Assembly: GCF_022179325.1 (NCBI RefSeq)
Contig: NZ_BPQQ01000022.1
Location: 186,001 to 250,000 of the forward strand
From: Methylobacterium isbiliense
GTDB taxonomy: Bacteria > Pseudomonadota > Alphaproteobacteria > Rhizobiales > Beijerinckiaceae
Reading direction: 5' to 3'
Length of the DNA stretch: 64,000 nucleotides
Shown here: in pieces, positions 8,869 through 18,680 of the stretch
Numbering within the stretch: the first letter of the stretch is position 1
How the letters are laid out: each line of letters starts with the position of its first letter
Made by a program: the position numbers and the translations under genes
Notes under the pieces: model-generated
Database searches by the model: none
Told to the model about the DNA's origin: nothing
The model's input: the letters and a program-made list of their open reading frames with translations, nothing else

Positions 8869-10335
8869 TCAGGCGGCCGCGTCGAGCGTCGAGCGGGCGC
8901 GCTCGACGCAGAGTTCGGTGACGTGATCGGTGCCGAGCCGCCGCGCCTCGCGCTCGGCCGCGTCGCGCAGCCGCTTGGCGAAGGAGATCCGCACCAGGAC
9001 TGGGCTTTCGCCGACCGCCAGGTCGAGCCGCGTCCGCGCGTTCTCGTCCCAGGGCAGTTCGGCCTGCAGCCGCGCCGGGGTGGCCTCGACGGCGTCGAGG
9101 TCGCGGGCGAGCGGCAGGATGTGGAAGAGCGCGTCGAAGAGCGCGTTGCAGACCTCCTGCACGAGGTAGGTCGCGCCCGAGAAGCCCATGAAGGGCGTGC
9201 CGGTGTGGCGGCGCACCACCGCGCCCGGGAAGGAGGCCGGGATGTAGACCGCCCTGCCCCCGCACTCGGCGAGGTACATGCGCTCGTTGTAGGAGCCGAA
9301 CAGCACCAGCGGCGGCGTCTCGCGGATCGCCTGGCGCACCGCCGCGTTGTCCGGCTTGGTGCCGGCCGTGCGCGCGACCGCGAAGCGGCAGGGCAGCCCC
9401 ATCTCGTCCTCGAGGAAGTGGCGCAGGCCCCGCGCATAGGTCTCGCTCGCCACCACCCCGAAGCTCGCCGAGGCGAAAAAGTCCTGCGTCACCGAGCGCC
9501 AGAGGTCCCACAGGGGCTTGAGCGTGGTGTGCTTCTCGCGCGCGATGAACGGCTCGGGGTCGAGGTCCAGGATCTCCCCCAGCGCCCGCAGGAACTTGGT
9601 CGTGCTGTGCACGCCGATCGGCGCCTGCAGGTAGGGCCGGTCGAGGGCCTCGCAGAGGAGGCGCCCGTACTCGCGGTAGAGGCAGATGTTGGCCTCGGCC
9701 TCGGCCAGCCGCGGCACGTCCGCGAGGTGGGAGCCGAGCGGGAAGACGAGGTTCACCTCCGCGCCGATCCCCTCGACGAGGCGGCGGATCTCCGCGAGGT
9801 CGGAGGGCATGTTGAAGGTGCCGTAGGCCGGCCCGATGAGGTTGACCCGCGGCCGGGCGGCGGGGTCGCGCGGCGCGGCGCCCTTGGAAACGCTGCCCTT
9901 GCGGCCCGCCTTCTTCGCCCCGTACTCGTTCCAGAGCCAGGACAGGGCACGGTCCGCGGCCTGCCACTGGTCCTCGTCGATGGTGCGCGGCAGGAAGCGC
10001 TGCAGGTTGGTGCCCTCGGGCGTCACGCCGCCGCCGATCATCTCGGCGATCGAGCCCGTCACGACCACGCTCGGCTGGGTCGGGTCGAGGGTCGCGTGGG
10101 CGCGCTTCATCGCCCCCTCGGTGCCGTGGCGGCCGAGCTCCTCCTCGGCGAGGCCCGTCACCACGATTGGCAGTTCGTGCGGGGGCAGCGCGTCGGTGTA
10201 GTGCAGCACCGAGGTCACCGGCAGGTTCTCGCAGCCGACCGGGCCGTCGATGACCACCTGCAGGCCCTTGATCGCCGTGAAGATGTAGACGGCGCCCCAG
10301 TAGCCGCCCGCGCGGTCGTGATCGAGGACGAGCAT
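8869..10335 (-). CDS. bchZ: Chlorophyllide reductase subunit BchZ
   Basis: BchZ is the catalytic beta-like subunit of chlorophyllide a reductase (nitrogenase-like BchXYZ), which reduces ring B on the way to bacteriochlorophyll a. The 488-residue protein begins [20 protein letters not shown]. It has the cysteine in [11 protein letters not shown] for the NB-type cluster and the [13 protein letters not shown] segment. Its ATG overlaps the bchY stop (TGATG at 10333-10337). pufQ follows. Confidence 0.97.
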   Translation of the reverse strand: MLVLDHDRAGGYWGAVYIFTAIKGLQVVIDGPVGCENLPVTSVLHYTDALPPHELPIVVTGLAEEELGRHGTEGAMKRAHATLDPTQPSVVVTGSIAEMIGGGVTPEGTNLQRFLPRTIDEDQWQAADRALSWLWNEYGAKKAGRKGSVSKGAAPRDPAARPRVNLIGPAYGTFNMPSDLAEIRRLVEGIGAEVNLVFPLGSHLADVPRLAEAEANICLYREYGRLLCEALDRPYLQAPIGVHSTTKFLRALGEILDLDPEPFIAREKHTTLKPLWDLWRSVTQDFFASASFGVVASETYARGLRHFLEDEMGLPCRFAVARTAGTKPDNAAVRQAIRETPPLVLFGSYNERMYLAECGGRAVYIPASFPGAVVRRHTGTPFMGFSGATYLVQEVCNALFDALFHILPLARDLDAVEATPARLQAELPWDENARTRLDLAVGESPVLVRISFAKRLRDAAEREARRLGTDHVTELCVERARSTLDAAA

Positions 10336-11891
10336 CAGGCCATCTCCCCGATCGGCGGAGCGGGGCGCTTGGGCAGGACCTTGAGCGCCGGAGGAGCCTT
10401 GGGCACGTCCTCCCAGATGCCGGCCGCGTCGCCCTCGCCGACGCCCGAGAAGAACGCCCGCATGGCGGCGAAGCGGTCGCGGTTGCCGAGCGCGGCATTG
10501 ACCACCTGCGCCAGCGAACCGGCGCCCGCCACGCCCATCAGCGGGCGGGCCGAGATCAGGTTGGTGAAGTAGAGGGCGGGGATCGCCCGCTCCTTGGCCT
10601 TCTGCACCACCGGGGTCGTGCCGACGGCCAGATCCGGCGCGTGGTCGTCGAGCGCCGCGAGGTCCTGCTCCAGCGAGGCGCGGAACCGCACCTGCGTGCC
10701 GCGGGCCTCCAGCCACTCCCGGTCGGCATCCGAGAAGCGCGTGCGCGGGCAGGCCGTGCCGACATAGGGCACCTCGGCCCCGCTCTCGACGAGGAGGCGC
10801 GCGACGAGGAGTTCCGAGCCCTCGTAGCCCGAAAGCGTGATCCGCCCGCGGATCGGGCTTGCGGCAAGCGCCGCCCGGATCGCCGGCAGGATCCGGTTCT
10901 TGGCCGCCGCCACCGTGGCGCGCGCCACCCCGCAGGCCTCCCCTACCGCGTCGAGCCACGCGGCGGTGCCGTCGTGGCCGACCGGGGCCGAGCCGAAGAC
11001 CGGGCGGCCCGCCGCCTCGAACTCGCGGGTGCAGGCGGTGTAGAACGGGTGGATCGCCGCGACCGCCGTGCCGTCGAGGGCGGCGTAGAGCTCCCGCCAC
11101 TCCCGCGTCGGCACCACGGGGCCGAGCGCGAGCCCGAGCGGGTCGAGCAGCGCGCCGATCTGGACCGGGTCGGCCGGAAACATCTCGCCGAGCAGCGTCA
11201 CGCTCGGGCGTCCGTCGCGGCCCTGGCGGGGGGCGGCCACCGGCCCGCGCTCCGCTTCCGCGCGCGCCACCTTCAGCATCGCGCCGGCGAGCACGTCCTT
11301 GGCTTCGGCGTGTGTCGGCACCCCGAAGCCCGGCACGTCGATGCCGATGATGCGCACCCCGTCGATCTCCCGCGGCAGCAGCCGCAGCGGCACGCCGGAC
11401 GCGGTGGGCACGCACAGGTTGATCACCACCACCGCGTCGTGCTGGGCCGGGTCGGCGACCGCGTGCACCGCCTCGCGGATGTCCTCGAACAGCTTGCCGG
11501 TGACGAGGGTCTCGGAGTTGAACGGCACGTAGCCGACCGTGCGGCGCGCGCCGTAGAAGTGCGACGTGAAGGTGAGGCCGTAGACGCAGCAGGCCGAGCC
11601 CGAGAGGATCGTGGCGGTGCGCCGCATCCTGAGGCCCACCCGCAGCGAGCCGAAGGCCGGGCACATGCTCTGGGGCTGGTCGTGGGGACCGGCCGGGTAG
11701 TCGCGCTTGAGCGCCGCCAGGGTCTCGCCGAGGCCCGCGGCCTGAGTCGCCGCCTGCAGGGCCGCCTTGTCGAGGGCCGCCTTGCCCGAATGGCAGCCGT
11801 GGCCGTCCTCCCGGGCCGCCGCGAGGTCGACGCCCTCCGGCGGAGCGGTGCTCCGGGCGCGCAGCGCCGCGATGTCGAGGGTGGCGCCCAT
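10335..11891 (-). CDS. bchY: Chlorophyllide reductase subunit BchY
   Basis: BchY is the alpha-like partner of BchZ in the chlorophyllide reductase core. It has cysteines in [10 protein letters not shown] and [13 protein letters not shown] for the iron-sulfur cluster, then [12 protein letters not shown]. The 518-residue length is normal. I used ATG 11891 ([12 protein letters not shown]), which almost abuts the bchX stop. A longer frame adds 20 residues with no homologous look. Confidence 0.97.
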   Translation of the reverse strand: MGATLDIAALRARSTAPPEGVDLAAAREDGHGCHSGKAALDKAALQAATQAAGLGETLAALKRDYPAGPHDQPQSMCPAFGSLRVGLRMRRTATILSGSACCVYGLTFTSHFYGARRTVGYVPFNSETLVTGKLFEDIREAVHAVADPAQHDAVVVINLCVPTASGVPLRLLPREIDGVRIIGIDVPGFGVPTHAEAKDVLAGAMLKVARAEAERGPVAAPRQGRDGRPSVTLLGEMFPADPVQIGALLDPLGLALGPVVPTREWRELYAALDGTAVAAIHPFYTACTREFEAAGRPVFGSAPVGHDGTAAWLDAVGEACGVARATVAAAKNRILPAIRAALAASPIRGRITLSGYEGSELLVARLLVESGAEVPYVGTACPRTRFSDADREWLEARGTQVRFRASLEQDLAALDDHAPDLAVGTTPVVQKAKERAIPALYFTNLISARPLMGVAGAGSLAQVVNAALGNRDRFAAMRAFFSGVGEGDAAGIWEDVPKAPPALKVLPKRPAPPIGEMA

Positions 11892-11893
11892 GC

Positions 11894-12907
11894 TCACACC
11901 GTGTCGTAGACGACTTCGAGGGAGAGTTTTTGCGTGAGCGGGCGCCCGCACATGTCCTCCAGGCTCGCGGGCTCCAGCACCACGCCGCGTCCCACCGCCT
12001 CGCCTTTGAACAGGCCGAGCAGCGCGTCCTGGCTCAGGGGCCTGGGCTGGTGCGGGAGCGCGTCCGCGACGTTCCCGGCGAGGCTGGCGAACAGCGAGCC
12101 CCAGCGCCCGTCGGGCCGGCCGATGATCTCGTAGTTCGCGCTCTTCTTGCGGATGTCGTCGTCGGCCGGGATCGAGGCCAGCACCGGGATGCCGACCGCC
12201 TCCGCGAAGGCCTGCGCCTCGCCCGTGCCGTCGTCCTTGTTGATGACGAGGCCGCCCACCCCGACATTGCCGCCGAGCTTGCGGAAATACTCCACCGCCG
12301 AGCAGACGTTATTGGCGACGTAGAGCGACTGCAGGTCGTTCGAGCCGACGACCACGACCTTCTGGCACATGTCGCGGGCGATCGGCAGGCCGAAGCCGCC
12401 GCAGACCACGTCGCCCAGGAAGTCGAGCAGGACGTAGTCGAAGCCCCAGTCGTGGAAGCCGAGCTTCTCGAGCAGCTCGAAGCCGTGGATGATGCCGCGT
12501 CCGCCGCAGCCGCGACCGACCTCCGGCCCGCCCAGCTCCATCGCGAACACGCCGTCGCGCTTGAAGCAGACGTCCTCGATGGCGACCGCCTCGCCCGCGA
12601 GCTTCTTGCGGGTCGAGGTCTCGATGATGGTCGGGCAGGCCCGCCCGCCGAACAGCAGCGAAGTGGTGTCGCTCTTCGGATCGCAGCCGATGAGCAGCAC
12701 GCGCTTGCCCTGCTGGGCCAGCATGTAGGAGAGGTTGGCGAGCGTGAAGCTCTTGCCGATGCCGCCCTTGCCGTAGATGGCGATGATCTGTGTCTCGCGC
12801 GTGGCCGCGACCGGCACCGGACCGGGGGCGATCGCGGCCTCGGCGCGCAGGAGGGCGGCCGGCGGACCGGCGGAGCGCAGGACGGCTCCGTTCAGCGCTG
12901 CGGTCAT
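11894..12907 (-). CDS. bchX: Chlorophyllide reductase iron protein BchX
   Basis: BchX is the NifH-like ATP-hydrolysing electron donor to BchYZ. The P-loop [12 protein letters not shown] and [10 protein letters not shown] are visible, as are the cluster cysteines (GGRACPTI region, GCGGRGI and [11 protein letters not shown]). The length is 337 residues. The ATG at 12907 overlaps the bchC stop (ATGA), and bchY starts two bases after its own stop. Confidence 0.98.
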   Translation of the reverse strand: MTAALNGAVLRSAGPPAALLRAEAAIAPGPVPVAATRETQIIAIYGKGGIGKSFTLANLSYMLAQQGKRVLLIGCDPKSDTTSLLFGGRACPTIIETSTRKKLAGEAVAIEDVCFKRDGVFAMELGGPEVGRGCGGRGIIHGFELLEKLGFHDWGFDYVLLDFLGDVVCGGFGLPIARDMCQKVVVVGSNDLQSLYVANNVCSAVEYFRKLGGNVGVGGLVINKDDGTGEAQAFAEAVGIPVLASIPADDDIRKKSANYEIIGRPDGRWGSLFASLAGNVADALPHQPRPLSQDALLGLFKGEAVGRGVVLEPASLEDMCGRPLTQKLSLEVVYDTV

Positions 12908-13839
12908 GAACAGGCTCTCCAGTCGAGGACCATCTTGAGGCAGTCGGGGTCGCCGAAGGCGGTGGCGTAGGCCCCCGGCGCCTCGCTCGCCCCGCGGCGA
13001 TGCGTGATGAGGCCGTCGAGGCCGAGCGCGCCTCCGGCCACCAGGGCGGCGACGGCCTGCAGGTCGTCGGGGCGCCACTGGGCCGAGACGCGCAGGCGCG
13101 CCTCGCGCAGGAAGGCCGGCGGGAAGGCGAAGCCGAGGGGCGCCTCGTAGAAGCCCGCGAGCACGATTTCGCCGCCGGGCCGCATCCGGGCGATCAGCGC
13201 GTCGAGGAGTCCGGCATCGCCGCTGACGTCGGTGATGCGCGCGTAATCGGTCTCGTCGCTCTCGGGGTCGATCACCGCGTAGCCGTGCGCGCCCGCGCGC
13301 CGCGCGGGGTCGCGCTCCCACACCACCGGCTCGGCGCCCGCCAGGAGGGCCAGCCGCGCGAGCAGCCGCCCCAGCGTGCCGTGCCCGACGATCAGGTGGC
13401 GCCCCCCGCCCTCGCTGCCCGACAGCGCGTGGTAGGCCGTGGCGGCGAGCGCCATCAGGATGCCGCGCTCGCCCAGGCCCTCGTCGAGGGGCAGGAGCCG
13501 CGCGCCCTCGACAACGAGGTGCGAGGCCGCCCCGCCGAACAGCCCGCGCACCGGCCCGAAGCAGCGGGCGCCGGGCACGAACACGAACTCGCCGACCCGG
13601 CGGCCCGAGGCGGGACCGGCCTCCACCACCCAGCCGGCGGATTCGTAGCCCGGCACCAGCGGATAGCCCATGCCGGGGAAGTCCGGCATGCGGCCCGACC
13701 AGAGCAGGCGTTCGGTTCCGGTGCTGATGCCGCTCCAGGCCACCGCCACCACGGCGTCGGCCGCGCCCGGGGCGGCGAGCGCCAGCCGGTCGAGGCGGAG
13801 CCGTTCGGGTCTGTCGAGGATCACGGCCAGCGCGTGCAT
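12904..13839 (-). CDS. bchC: 2-desacetyl-2-hydroxyethyl bacteriochlorophyllide a dehydrogenase
   Basis: BchC oxidises the 3-hydroxyethyl side chain to acetyl in bacteriochlorophyll a synthesis. It is an alcohol dehydrogenase-like Rossmann protein. The N-terminal part has VAWSGISTGTERLLWSG and PLVPGYESAGWV, and the nucleotide-binding segment is HLIVGHGTLGRLLARLALL. I chose ATG 13839 (MHALAVILDRPER), which gives 311 residues, close to known BchC. A frame opening at 13896 exists, but its start codon lies inside a PpsR-like box. The stop overlaps the bchX start. Confidence 0.94.
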   Translation of the reverse strand: MHALAVILDRPERLRLDRLALAAPGAADAVVAVAWSGISTGTERLLWSGRMPDFPGMGYPLVPGYESAGWVVEAGPASGRRVGEFVFVPGARCFGPVRGLFGGAASHLVVEGARLLPLDEGLGERGILMALAATAYHALSGSEGGGRHLIVGHGTLGRLLARLALLAGAEPVVWERDPARRAGAHGYAVIDPESDETDYARITDVSGDAGLLDALIARMRPGGEIVLAGFYEAPLGFAFPPAFLREARLRVSAQWRPDDLQAVAALVAGGALGLDGLITHRRGASEAPGAYATAFGDPDCLKMVLDWRACS

Positions 13840-13890
13840 GGGGTCCGCCGTCTCCGCCCTCGCCGGGCGCGTGCCGCTTTGTGCAGCAAG

Positions 13891-13908
13891 TGTCATCTTA
13901 GTGGTGCA
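13891..13908. promoter_or_regulatory. PpsR/CrtJ-like box, near match, upstream of bchC
   Basis: TGT-N12-GCA (one mismatch from TGT-N12-ACA) about 55 bases before the preferred bchC start and in the 90-base crtF-bchC gap. Photosynthesis repressors of the PpsR family bind this palindrome. It would sit at an internal superoperon promoter. The match is imperfect. Confidence 0.45.
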
Positions 13909-13929
13909 CTAGAGAGCGTCAAGTTGAGT

Positions 13930-15123
13930 TTACACATGTGAGTGGGAAACGCGCTGTTCCGGCGGCCGTTCGGCGATGAGCAGGCGCGTGAGCATCGGCC
14001 GGCGGGTGGGCACCTCGCGCACGGCCGAGAAGCCGGCGCGGGTGAGCATGCCGGCGAGTTCGGCGGCGGTGCGGGGGCGCCCGCTGCCCATCGCCAGCAG
14101 GTAGAAGCCGAAATACGCATCCCCCACCGGCTCGGCCCCGGGGGTCCCGGCCATCGGCTCGGCCAGCAGCAGCGTGCCGCCGGGGGCGAGCGCCGCGTGG
14201 GCGGCGCGCAGGAGGGCGAGGGCCGGCGCGTCGTCGTGGTCGTGCACCACGCGCACGAGCGAGACGGCGTCCGCGCCGGGCGGCAGGCCCGCGTGGAAGC
14301 TGCCGCCGACCGCCTCGGCGCGCTCCGCCAGCCCCTCGGCGGCGAATCGCGCCCGGGCTCGGGCCGCCACCGGCGGCAGGTCGAACAGGGTCAGGCGCAG
14401 CTGCGGATGGCGCCGCAGCGCCGCGATCGCGAAGGCGCCCTCGCCCCCGCCGATGTCGAGCAGGCGCCGGTGCCGCGCGAGGGGCCACGCGTCGAGGATG
14501 TCGCCCGCGATCAGCGCCTGCGAGGCGCCCATCAGGGCGCTGTAGGGGCCGGTGGCCTCGTCCGGCAGCCCCGCCGGATCGGCGGCGCCGGCATAGCCCC
14601 AGTAGGCCGCGAGCCGCGTCGGCCCGCCCTCCCGGCGCAGCAGCGCCACCGGGTCGCGCAGGTCGTCGTACAGCATGGCGTGGTGGGTGATCATCGCGGC
14701 GACGCCGGGATTGCCGAGGAGCGCGGCGCCGAGATCGGCGAGGGCGTAGCGCCCGTCCGGCAGCGGCGTGAGGAGGTCGAGGGAAGCGGCGGCGCGCAGG
14801 AGCAGCCGGGCCGAGTCGGGCGGCAGGCCCACGCGGCCGGCGACCGTCTCCGGCGGCAGCGGCCCGTCGGCCAGCATCCGGAACAGGTCGAGCCGCACGC
14901 AGGCCGTCAGCACCTGCGCGTAGACGAAGCCGGCGCAGAGATCGAACAGCGCCCGCGCGTTGCGCTGCGCCACCGCCCGCGTGAGGGGAAACCCCGCCGC
15001 CCAGCGCTGGAAGGCGGGGCGCGCGACCAGCCGGTGGCGGAAGGCGAGCCAGCGCTCGCGCCAGCCGGCTGCGCGGGGCGGCGGGGCTGCCGACAGGTCG
15101 GCTTCAGGGGTCGCTCGCGCCAT
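13930..15123 (-). CDS. crtF: Carotenoid O-methyltransferase (demethylspheroidene type)
   Basis: CrtF methylates the tertiary hydroxyl of acyclic xanthophylls in spheroidene/spirilloxanthin synthesis. The protein has an N-terminal winged-helix dimerisation region (residues 60-160). A class I methyltransferase domain follows with motif LLDIGGGEGAFAIAALR and the later SLVRVVHDHDDAPAL. The 397 residues match the family. It is 103 bases downstream of crtE and 90 upstream of bchC on the same strand, the standard crtEF-bchC order. Confidence 0.94.
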   Translation of the reverse strand: MARATPEADLSAAPPPRAAGWRERWLAFRHRLVARPAFQRWAAGFPLTRAVAQRNARALFDLCAGFVYAQVLTACVRLDLFRMLADGPLPPETVAGRVGLPPDSARLLLRAAASLDLLTPLPDGRYALADLGAALLGNPGVAAMITHHAMLYDDLRDPVALLRREGGPTRLAAYWGYAGAADPAGLPDEATGPYSALMGASQALIAGDILDAWPLARHRRLLDIGGGEGAFAIAALRRHPQLRLTLFDLPPVAARARARFAAEGLAERAEAVGGSFHAGLPPGADAVSLVRVVHDHDDAPALALLRAAHAALAPGGTLLLAEPMAGTPGAEPVGDAYFGFYLLAMGSGRPRTAAELAGMLTRAGFSAVREVPTRRPMLTRLLIAERPPEQRVSHSHV

Positions 15124-15226
15124 GATGGGTGCTCGCCCTCGGGCTGTGGCTGCGGGGCAGCCCGCCCCTCCCCGGCATTCGTCGGCCGCCGCGCTCTTCC
15201 CTTGAGCGCGAGGATTCCCGCGCCGC

Positions 15227-16099
15227 CTACGCCGCCAGTTCCGCGGTCACCCGCGCGGGCAGGAACAGCCGGGTCTGGGCCTGGATCTCCTCGCGCAGGC
15301 GCTCGGCCCCGCGGCAGTCGGGGATCACCGCCACGGCCTCGCGGGCGAGGTCGGCGAGGCGGTGCAGCGCCCCCTCCATGCCCAGCAGCGCCGCCGCGTT
15401 CGGCCGCCCGAGGGTGGCGTCGCGCCCGACCGGCTTGCCGACCTCCTCCTGGCGGCAGGCGACGTCGCGCAGGTCGTCGGCCACTTGGTAGGCCTCGCCG
15501 AGATACTCGCCGAGGAGCCGCCACGGCATCGGCTCGGCCCCGGCCGCCGCCGCGCCCGCCACCGTCGCGGCGGCGAACAGCGCCCCGGTCTTGGCCTGCT
15601 GGTAGGCCGAGAGGCCCACGCTCGGCTCCGATTCCCAGGCCTGCCCCGCGCAGATGCCGTTCGGCGAGCCGGCCGCCCGGGCCATCAGCCCGACGAGCGC
15701 GGCGAGGCGCGTCGGAACGCGCGCGGCGCCGCGCGCCAGGGTCTCGAAGGCGAGCACGATCAGCGCGTCGCCCGTGAGCAGCGCGATCGGCTCGCCGAAG
15801 GCCCTGTGCACGGAGGGCTTCTGGCGCCGCATCGGCGCGTCGTCGAAGCACGGCAGATCGTCGTGGACGAGCGAGGCGCAGTGCAGAAGCTCGATCGCGG
15901 CGGCTGCCGAGTCGGCGGCGACCGGATCGTCGTCGCCGCAGGCCCGCGCGACCGCGAGGCACAGGCGCGGCCGGATCCGGTGCCCGCCGGGAAACACCGC
16001 GTAGCGGATCGCCTCCGCGAGGAGCGGCGGCGCGCCGGGTGCCTCCGCGTGGGCCACGGCTACGTCAAGGGCTCGCTCGATCCGCTGACCGTCGTCCAT
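15227..16099 (-). CDS. crtE: Geranylgeranyl diphosphate synthase
   Basis: CrtE condenses isoprenoid units to geranylgeranyl diphosphate for carotenoids and the bacteriochlorophyll tail. Both aspartate motifs are present: LVHDDLPCFDDAPMRRQK and YQVADDLRD. I chose ATG 16099 (MDDGQRIERALD) because GGGAGG lies 6 bases upstream and the resulting 290 residues match known CrtE. An upstream ATG at 16135 has no ribosome-binding site and lies within a PpsR-like box. It heads the superoperon and is divergent from crtD. Confidence 0.96.
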   Translation of the reverse strand: MDDGQRIERALDVAVAHAEAPGAPPLLAEAIRYAVFPGGHRIRPRLCLAVARACGDDDPVAADSAAAAIELLHCASLVHDDLPCFDDAPMRRQKPSVHRAFGEPIALLTGDALIVLAFETLARGAARVPTRLAALVGLMARAAGSPNGICAGQAWESEPSVGLSAYQQAKTGALFAAATVAGAAAAGAEPMPWRLLGEYLGEAYQVADDLRDVACRQEEVGKPVGRDATLGRPNAAALLGMEGALHRLADLAREAVAVIPDCRGAERLREEIQAQTRLFLPARVTAELAA

Positions 16100-16129
16100 A
16101 GGCGCCTCCCTCGGGGCATCGCGTTCAAG

Positions 16130-16147
16130 TGTCATTTCGTTTGAACG
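16130..16147. promoter_or_regulatory. PpsR/CrtJ-like box, near match, crtE side
   Basis: TGT-N12-ACG, one mismatch from the consensus, lies 8 bases from the perfect box at 16156-16173. Paired boxes with short spacing are typical of PpsR-regulated promoters. It overlaps the discarded upstream ATG of crtE. Confidence 0.5.
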
Positions 16148-16155
16148 TCTGAAAC

Positions 16156-16173
16156 TGTCCACTATGATTGACA
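16156..16173. promoter_or_regulatory. PpsR/CrtJ box in the crtE-crtD divergent promoter
   Basis: A perfect TGT-N12-ACA (tgtccactatgattgaca) in the roughly 110-base gap between crtE and crtD. It is well placed to repress both directions under aerobic or high-light conditions. The motif is seen; regulator identity is inferred from the family, and no ppsR gene is in the window. Confidence 0.7.
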
Positions 16174-16212
16174 CTATCGGATCGCGAGATCAACGGCGGG
16201 GTTGCGGCGGTG

Positions 16213-17730
16213 GTGCAGGAGCGGGCGGTGGTGATCGGTGCCGGGGTAGGCGGGCTCGCGGCCGCCCTCGGCCTGGCGGCGGCCGGGCTGCCCGTCACCC
16301 TGCTGGAGGCGGCTCCGGCCCCCGGTGGCAAGATGCGGCGCGTGCCGGCCGGTCCGCTCTCGGTGGAGGCGGGACCGACCGTCTTCACCATGCGCTGGGT
16401 GTTCGAGGAGATCTTCGCCGAGGCCGGGGCCGATCTCGCCGCGCGGGTGCGCCTCGCCCCCGCGGCGATCCTGGCGCGGCATGCCTGGACCGCCTCCGAG
16501 CGCCTCGACCTCTTCGCCGACCCGGCCCGCTCGGAGGCGGCGATCGCGGACTTCGCCGGCCCGCGCGAGGCGGAGGGCTTCCGGCAGTTCCGCACCCGCG
16601 CCGCCGAGATCTACCGGACGCTGGAAAAGCCCTTCATCCGGGATTTCCGCCCCACCCCCGTCGACCTCGCGATGCGGGTCGGGCCGTGGGGCCTCGGGGA
16701 CCTGTGGCGCATCCAGCCCTTCGTGACCCTCTGGACCGCGCTCTGCGACACCTTCCGCGATCCGCGCCTGCGCCAGCTCTTCGGCCGCTACGCCACCTAT
16801 TGCGGCTCCTCGCCCTTCTCGGCGCCCGCGACCCTGATGCTGGTCGCGCATGTCGAACTCGACGGCGTCTGGACCATCGAGGGCGGCCTGTCGCGGCTCG
16901 CCCAGGCCTGCGCCGACCTCGCCGCGGAGCGCGGCGCGGAGATCCGCTACGGCGCGCGGGTGCGGCGCATCGTGGTCGAGGGCGGGCGGGTCGCGGGGGT
17001 CGACCTCGACGACGGCGAGCGCCTGCCCGCCACCCGCGTGGTGGCGAACGCGGACGTGGCGGCCCTGGCCGCGGGCCTGTTCGGACCGGACGCGGCGCGC
17101 GCCGTCGATCCGGTGCCGGCCGCCGAGCGCTCGCTCTCGGCCATCACCTTCGCGCTCGCGGCCCGGCCCGCGGGCTTCCCGCTCGTGCGCCACAACGTCT
17201 TCTTCTCGGACGACTACGCGCGCGAATTCGCCGACCTGGCGCACGGCCCGCCCCGGGACCCTACCGTCTACGTCTGCGCGCAGGCGCGCGGCGATGACGG
17301 GCCGGAGCCCGAAGGCCCCGAGCCCCTGCTCTGCCTCGTCAACGCGCCGGCCCGCGACGGCCCCGCCGATCCGGAGGAGATCGCCCGATGCCACGCCACC
17401 ATGACCCGGCGCCTCTCGGCCTGCGGCCTGACGCTGACGGAGGAGGCCCGCACAACGACCACCCCGGAGGATTTCGCGCGGCTCTTCCCGGCGACGGGCG
17501 GGGCGCTCTACGGCCGTGCCTCGCATGGATGGATGGCCTCGTTCCGGCGGCCGGGGGCGCGCACGCGGCTGCCGGGGCTCTACCTGGCGGGGGGGAGCGT
17601 CCATCCGGGGCCGGGCGTGCCGATGGCGGCGCAGTCGGGCCGGCTCGCGGCGGCGAGCATCCTGCAGGACCTCGCTTCGACGCGCCCGTCGCCCCGGGCG
17701 GCTACGCGTGGTGGTACGTCGACGGGGTGA
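16213..17730 (+). CDS. crtD: Carotenoid 3,4-desaturase
   Basis: A CrtI/CrtD-family flavoprotein. The FAD-binding motif RAVVIGAGVGGLAAALGLAA is followed by GGKM. The C-terminal carotenoid-desaturase segment LYLAGGSVHPGPGVPMAAQS is intact. Its place next to crtC and the acyclic-xanthophyll gene crtF argues for the CrtD role (C-3,4 desaturation) rather than phytoene desaturation. No ATG is available: GTG 16213 is my choice (505 residues), while TTG 16168 would lie in the PpsR box. The last 16 residues read through into the crtC-coding region and look non-homologous. Confidence 0.88.
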   Translation: MQERAVVIGAGVGGLAAALGLAAAGLPVTLLEAAPAPGGKMRRVPAGPLSVEAGPTVFTMRWVFEEIFAEAGADLAARVRLAPAAILARHAWTASERLDLFADPARSEAAIADFAGPREAEGFRQFRTRAAEIYRTLEKPFIRDFRPTPVDLAMRVGPWGLGDLWRIQPFVTLWTALCDTFRDPRLRQLFGRYATYCGSSPFSAPATLMLVAHVELDGVWTIEGGLSRLAQACADLAAERGAEIRYGARVRRIVVEGGRVAGVDLDDGERLPATRVVANADVAALAAGLFGPDAARAVDPVPAAERSLSAITFALAARPAGFPLVRHNVFFSDDYAREFADLAHGPPRDPTVYVCAQARGDDGPEPEGPEPLLCLVNAPARDGPADPEEIARCHATMTRRLSACGLTLTEEARTTTTPEDFARLFPATGGALYGRASHGWMASFRRPGARTRLPGLYLAGGSVHPGPGVPMAAQSGRLAAASILQDLASTRPSPRAATRGGTSTG

Positions 17731-18581
17731 GCGACGACGGCCGCCACGGCCTCACGGTCATCGCCTTCCTGGGCAGCGTCTTCTCGCCCTACTACGCCTG
17801 GAGCGGCTGGCGCGACCCGCTCGACCATTGCGCCGTCAACGTCGTGCTGTACGGCTCCCCCGGCCGCTGGGCCATGACCGAGCGGCGCCGCCGCAGCGTG
17901 ATCCGCGACGCCCGCACCCTCGCCATCGGCCCGAGTTCCCTCGAATGGGACGGCACGGCGCTGCGCATCCGGGTCGCGGAGGTGACCGCCCCCCTGCCCT
18001 CGCGCCTGTCGGGCACCATCACGGTGCGGCCGGAGGGGATCACGCCCGGCCCCTTCACCCTCGACGCCGAGGGGCGCCACCGCTGGTGGCCGCTCGCGCC
18101 GGCCTCGCGGATCGAGGTGGCGCTGGAGCGCCCGGCCCTGCGCTGGCAGGGCCACGCCTATTTCGACACCAACGACGGCGACGGGCCGCTGGAAGACTCT
18201 TTCCGGAGCTGGACGTGGTCGCGCTCCACCCTGCGCCGCGGCGCGGCGATCCTCTACGACGTGCTGCGCCGGGACGGCTCCCGCCAGGACCTCTCGCTGC
18301 GCTTCGACCCGGACGGCACGCCCCGGCCGATCGAACCGCCGGTGCCGGCCGCCCTGCCCCGGACGCTCTGGCGCCTGCCGCGCGCGACGCGCAGCGACGA
18401 CGGCGCCGCCGCGGTGCTGCGCCGCTTCGAGGACGCGCCGTTCTACTCCCGCTCGCTCCTCTCCGCCCGGATCTGCGGCGAGCCGGTGCAGCCGGTCCAC
18501 GAGGCCCTGGACCTCGACCGCTTCCGCCACCCGCTGGTGCGGCTGATGCTGCCGTTCCGGATGCCGCGCGCCGTCACGTGA
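17529..18581 (+). CDS. crtC: Carotenoid 1,2-hydratase
   Basis: CrtC adds water to the psi end of acyclic carotenoids, the first step to methoxylated xanthophylls. Recognised by PPGGYAWWYVDG-like sequence (here APGGYAWWYVDGVSDDGRHG), IAFLGSVFSPYYAW, and the hydratase core with SWTWSRSTLRRG. The start is uncertain. GTG 17727 overlaps the crtD stop (GTGA) and gives 284 residues, like Rhodobacter CrtC, but it would drop the GGYAWWYVD motif, which is in frame just upstream. The only ATG that keeps the motif is 17529, implying about 200 bases of overlap with crtD. Confidence 0.88.
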   Translation: MDGLVPAAGGAHAAAGALPGGGERPSGAGRADGGAVGPARGGEHPAGPRFDAPVAPGGYAWWYVDGVSDDGRHGLTVIAFLGSVFSPYYAWSGWRDPLDHCAVNVVLYGSPGRWAMTERRRRSVIRDARTLAIGPSSLEWDGTALRIRVAEVTAPLPSRLSGTITVRPEGITPGPFTLDAEGRHRWWPLAPASRIEVALERPALRWQGHAYFDTNDGDGPLEDSFRSWTWSRSTLRRGAAILYDVLRRDGSRQDLSLRFDPDGTPRPIEPPVPAALPRTLWRLPRATRSDDGAAAVLRRFEDAPFYSRSLLSARICGEPVQPVHEALDLDRFRHPLVRLMLPFRMPRAVT

Positions 18582-18598
18582 GGCCGGGCGCATGGCGA

Positions 18599-18622
18599 GG
18601 CCGGGCTCCGTGAGGCCCGGCT
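18599..18622 (+). terminator. Hairpin after crtC
   Basis: gccgggc/gcccggc 7-bp stem with an 8-base loop, followed by a short pyrimidine run (tcttgcc), 18 bases after the crtC stop and before the next gene. It fits a weak intrinsic terminator. Confidence 0.45.
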
Positions 18623-18680
18623 CTTGCCTGTGCGGGCGCGGCGGCGCCAATTGCGCCGGGGTCAAGGACGGGTGCGCGTG

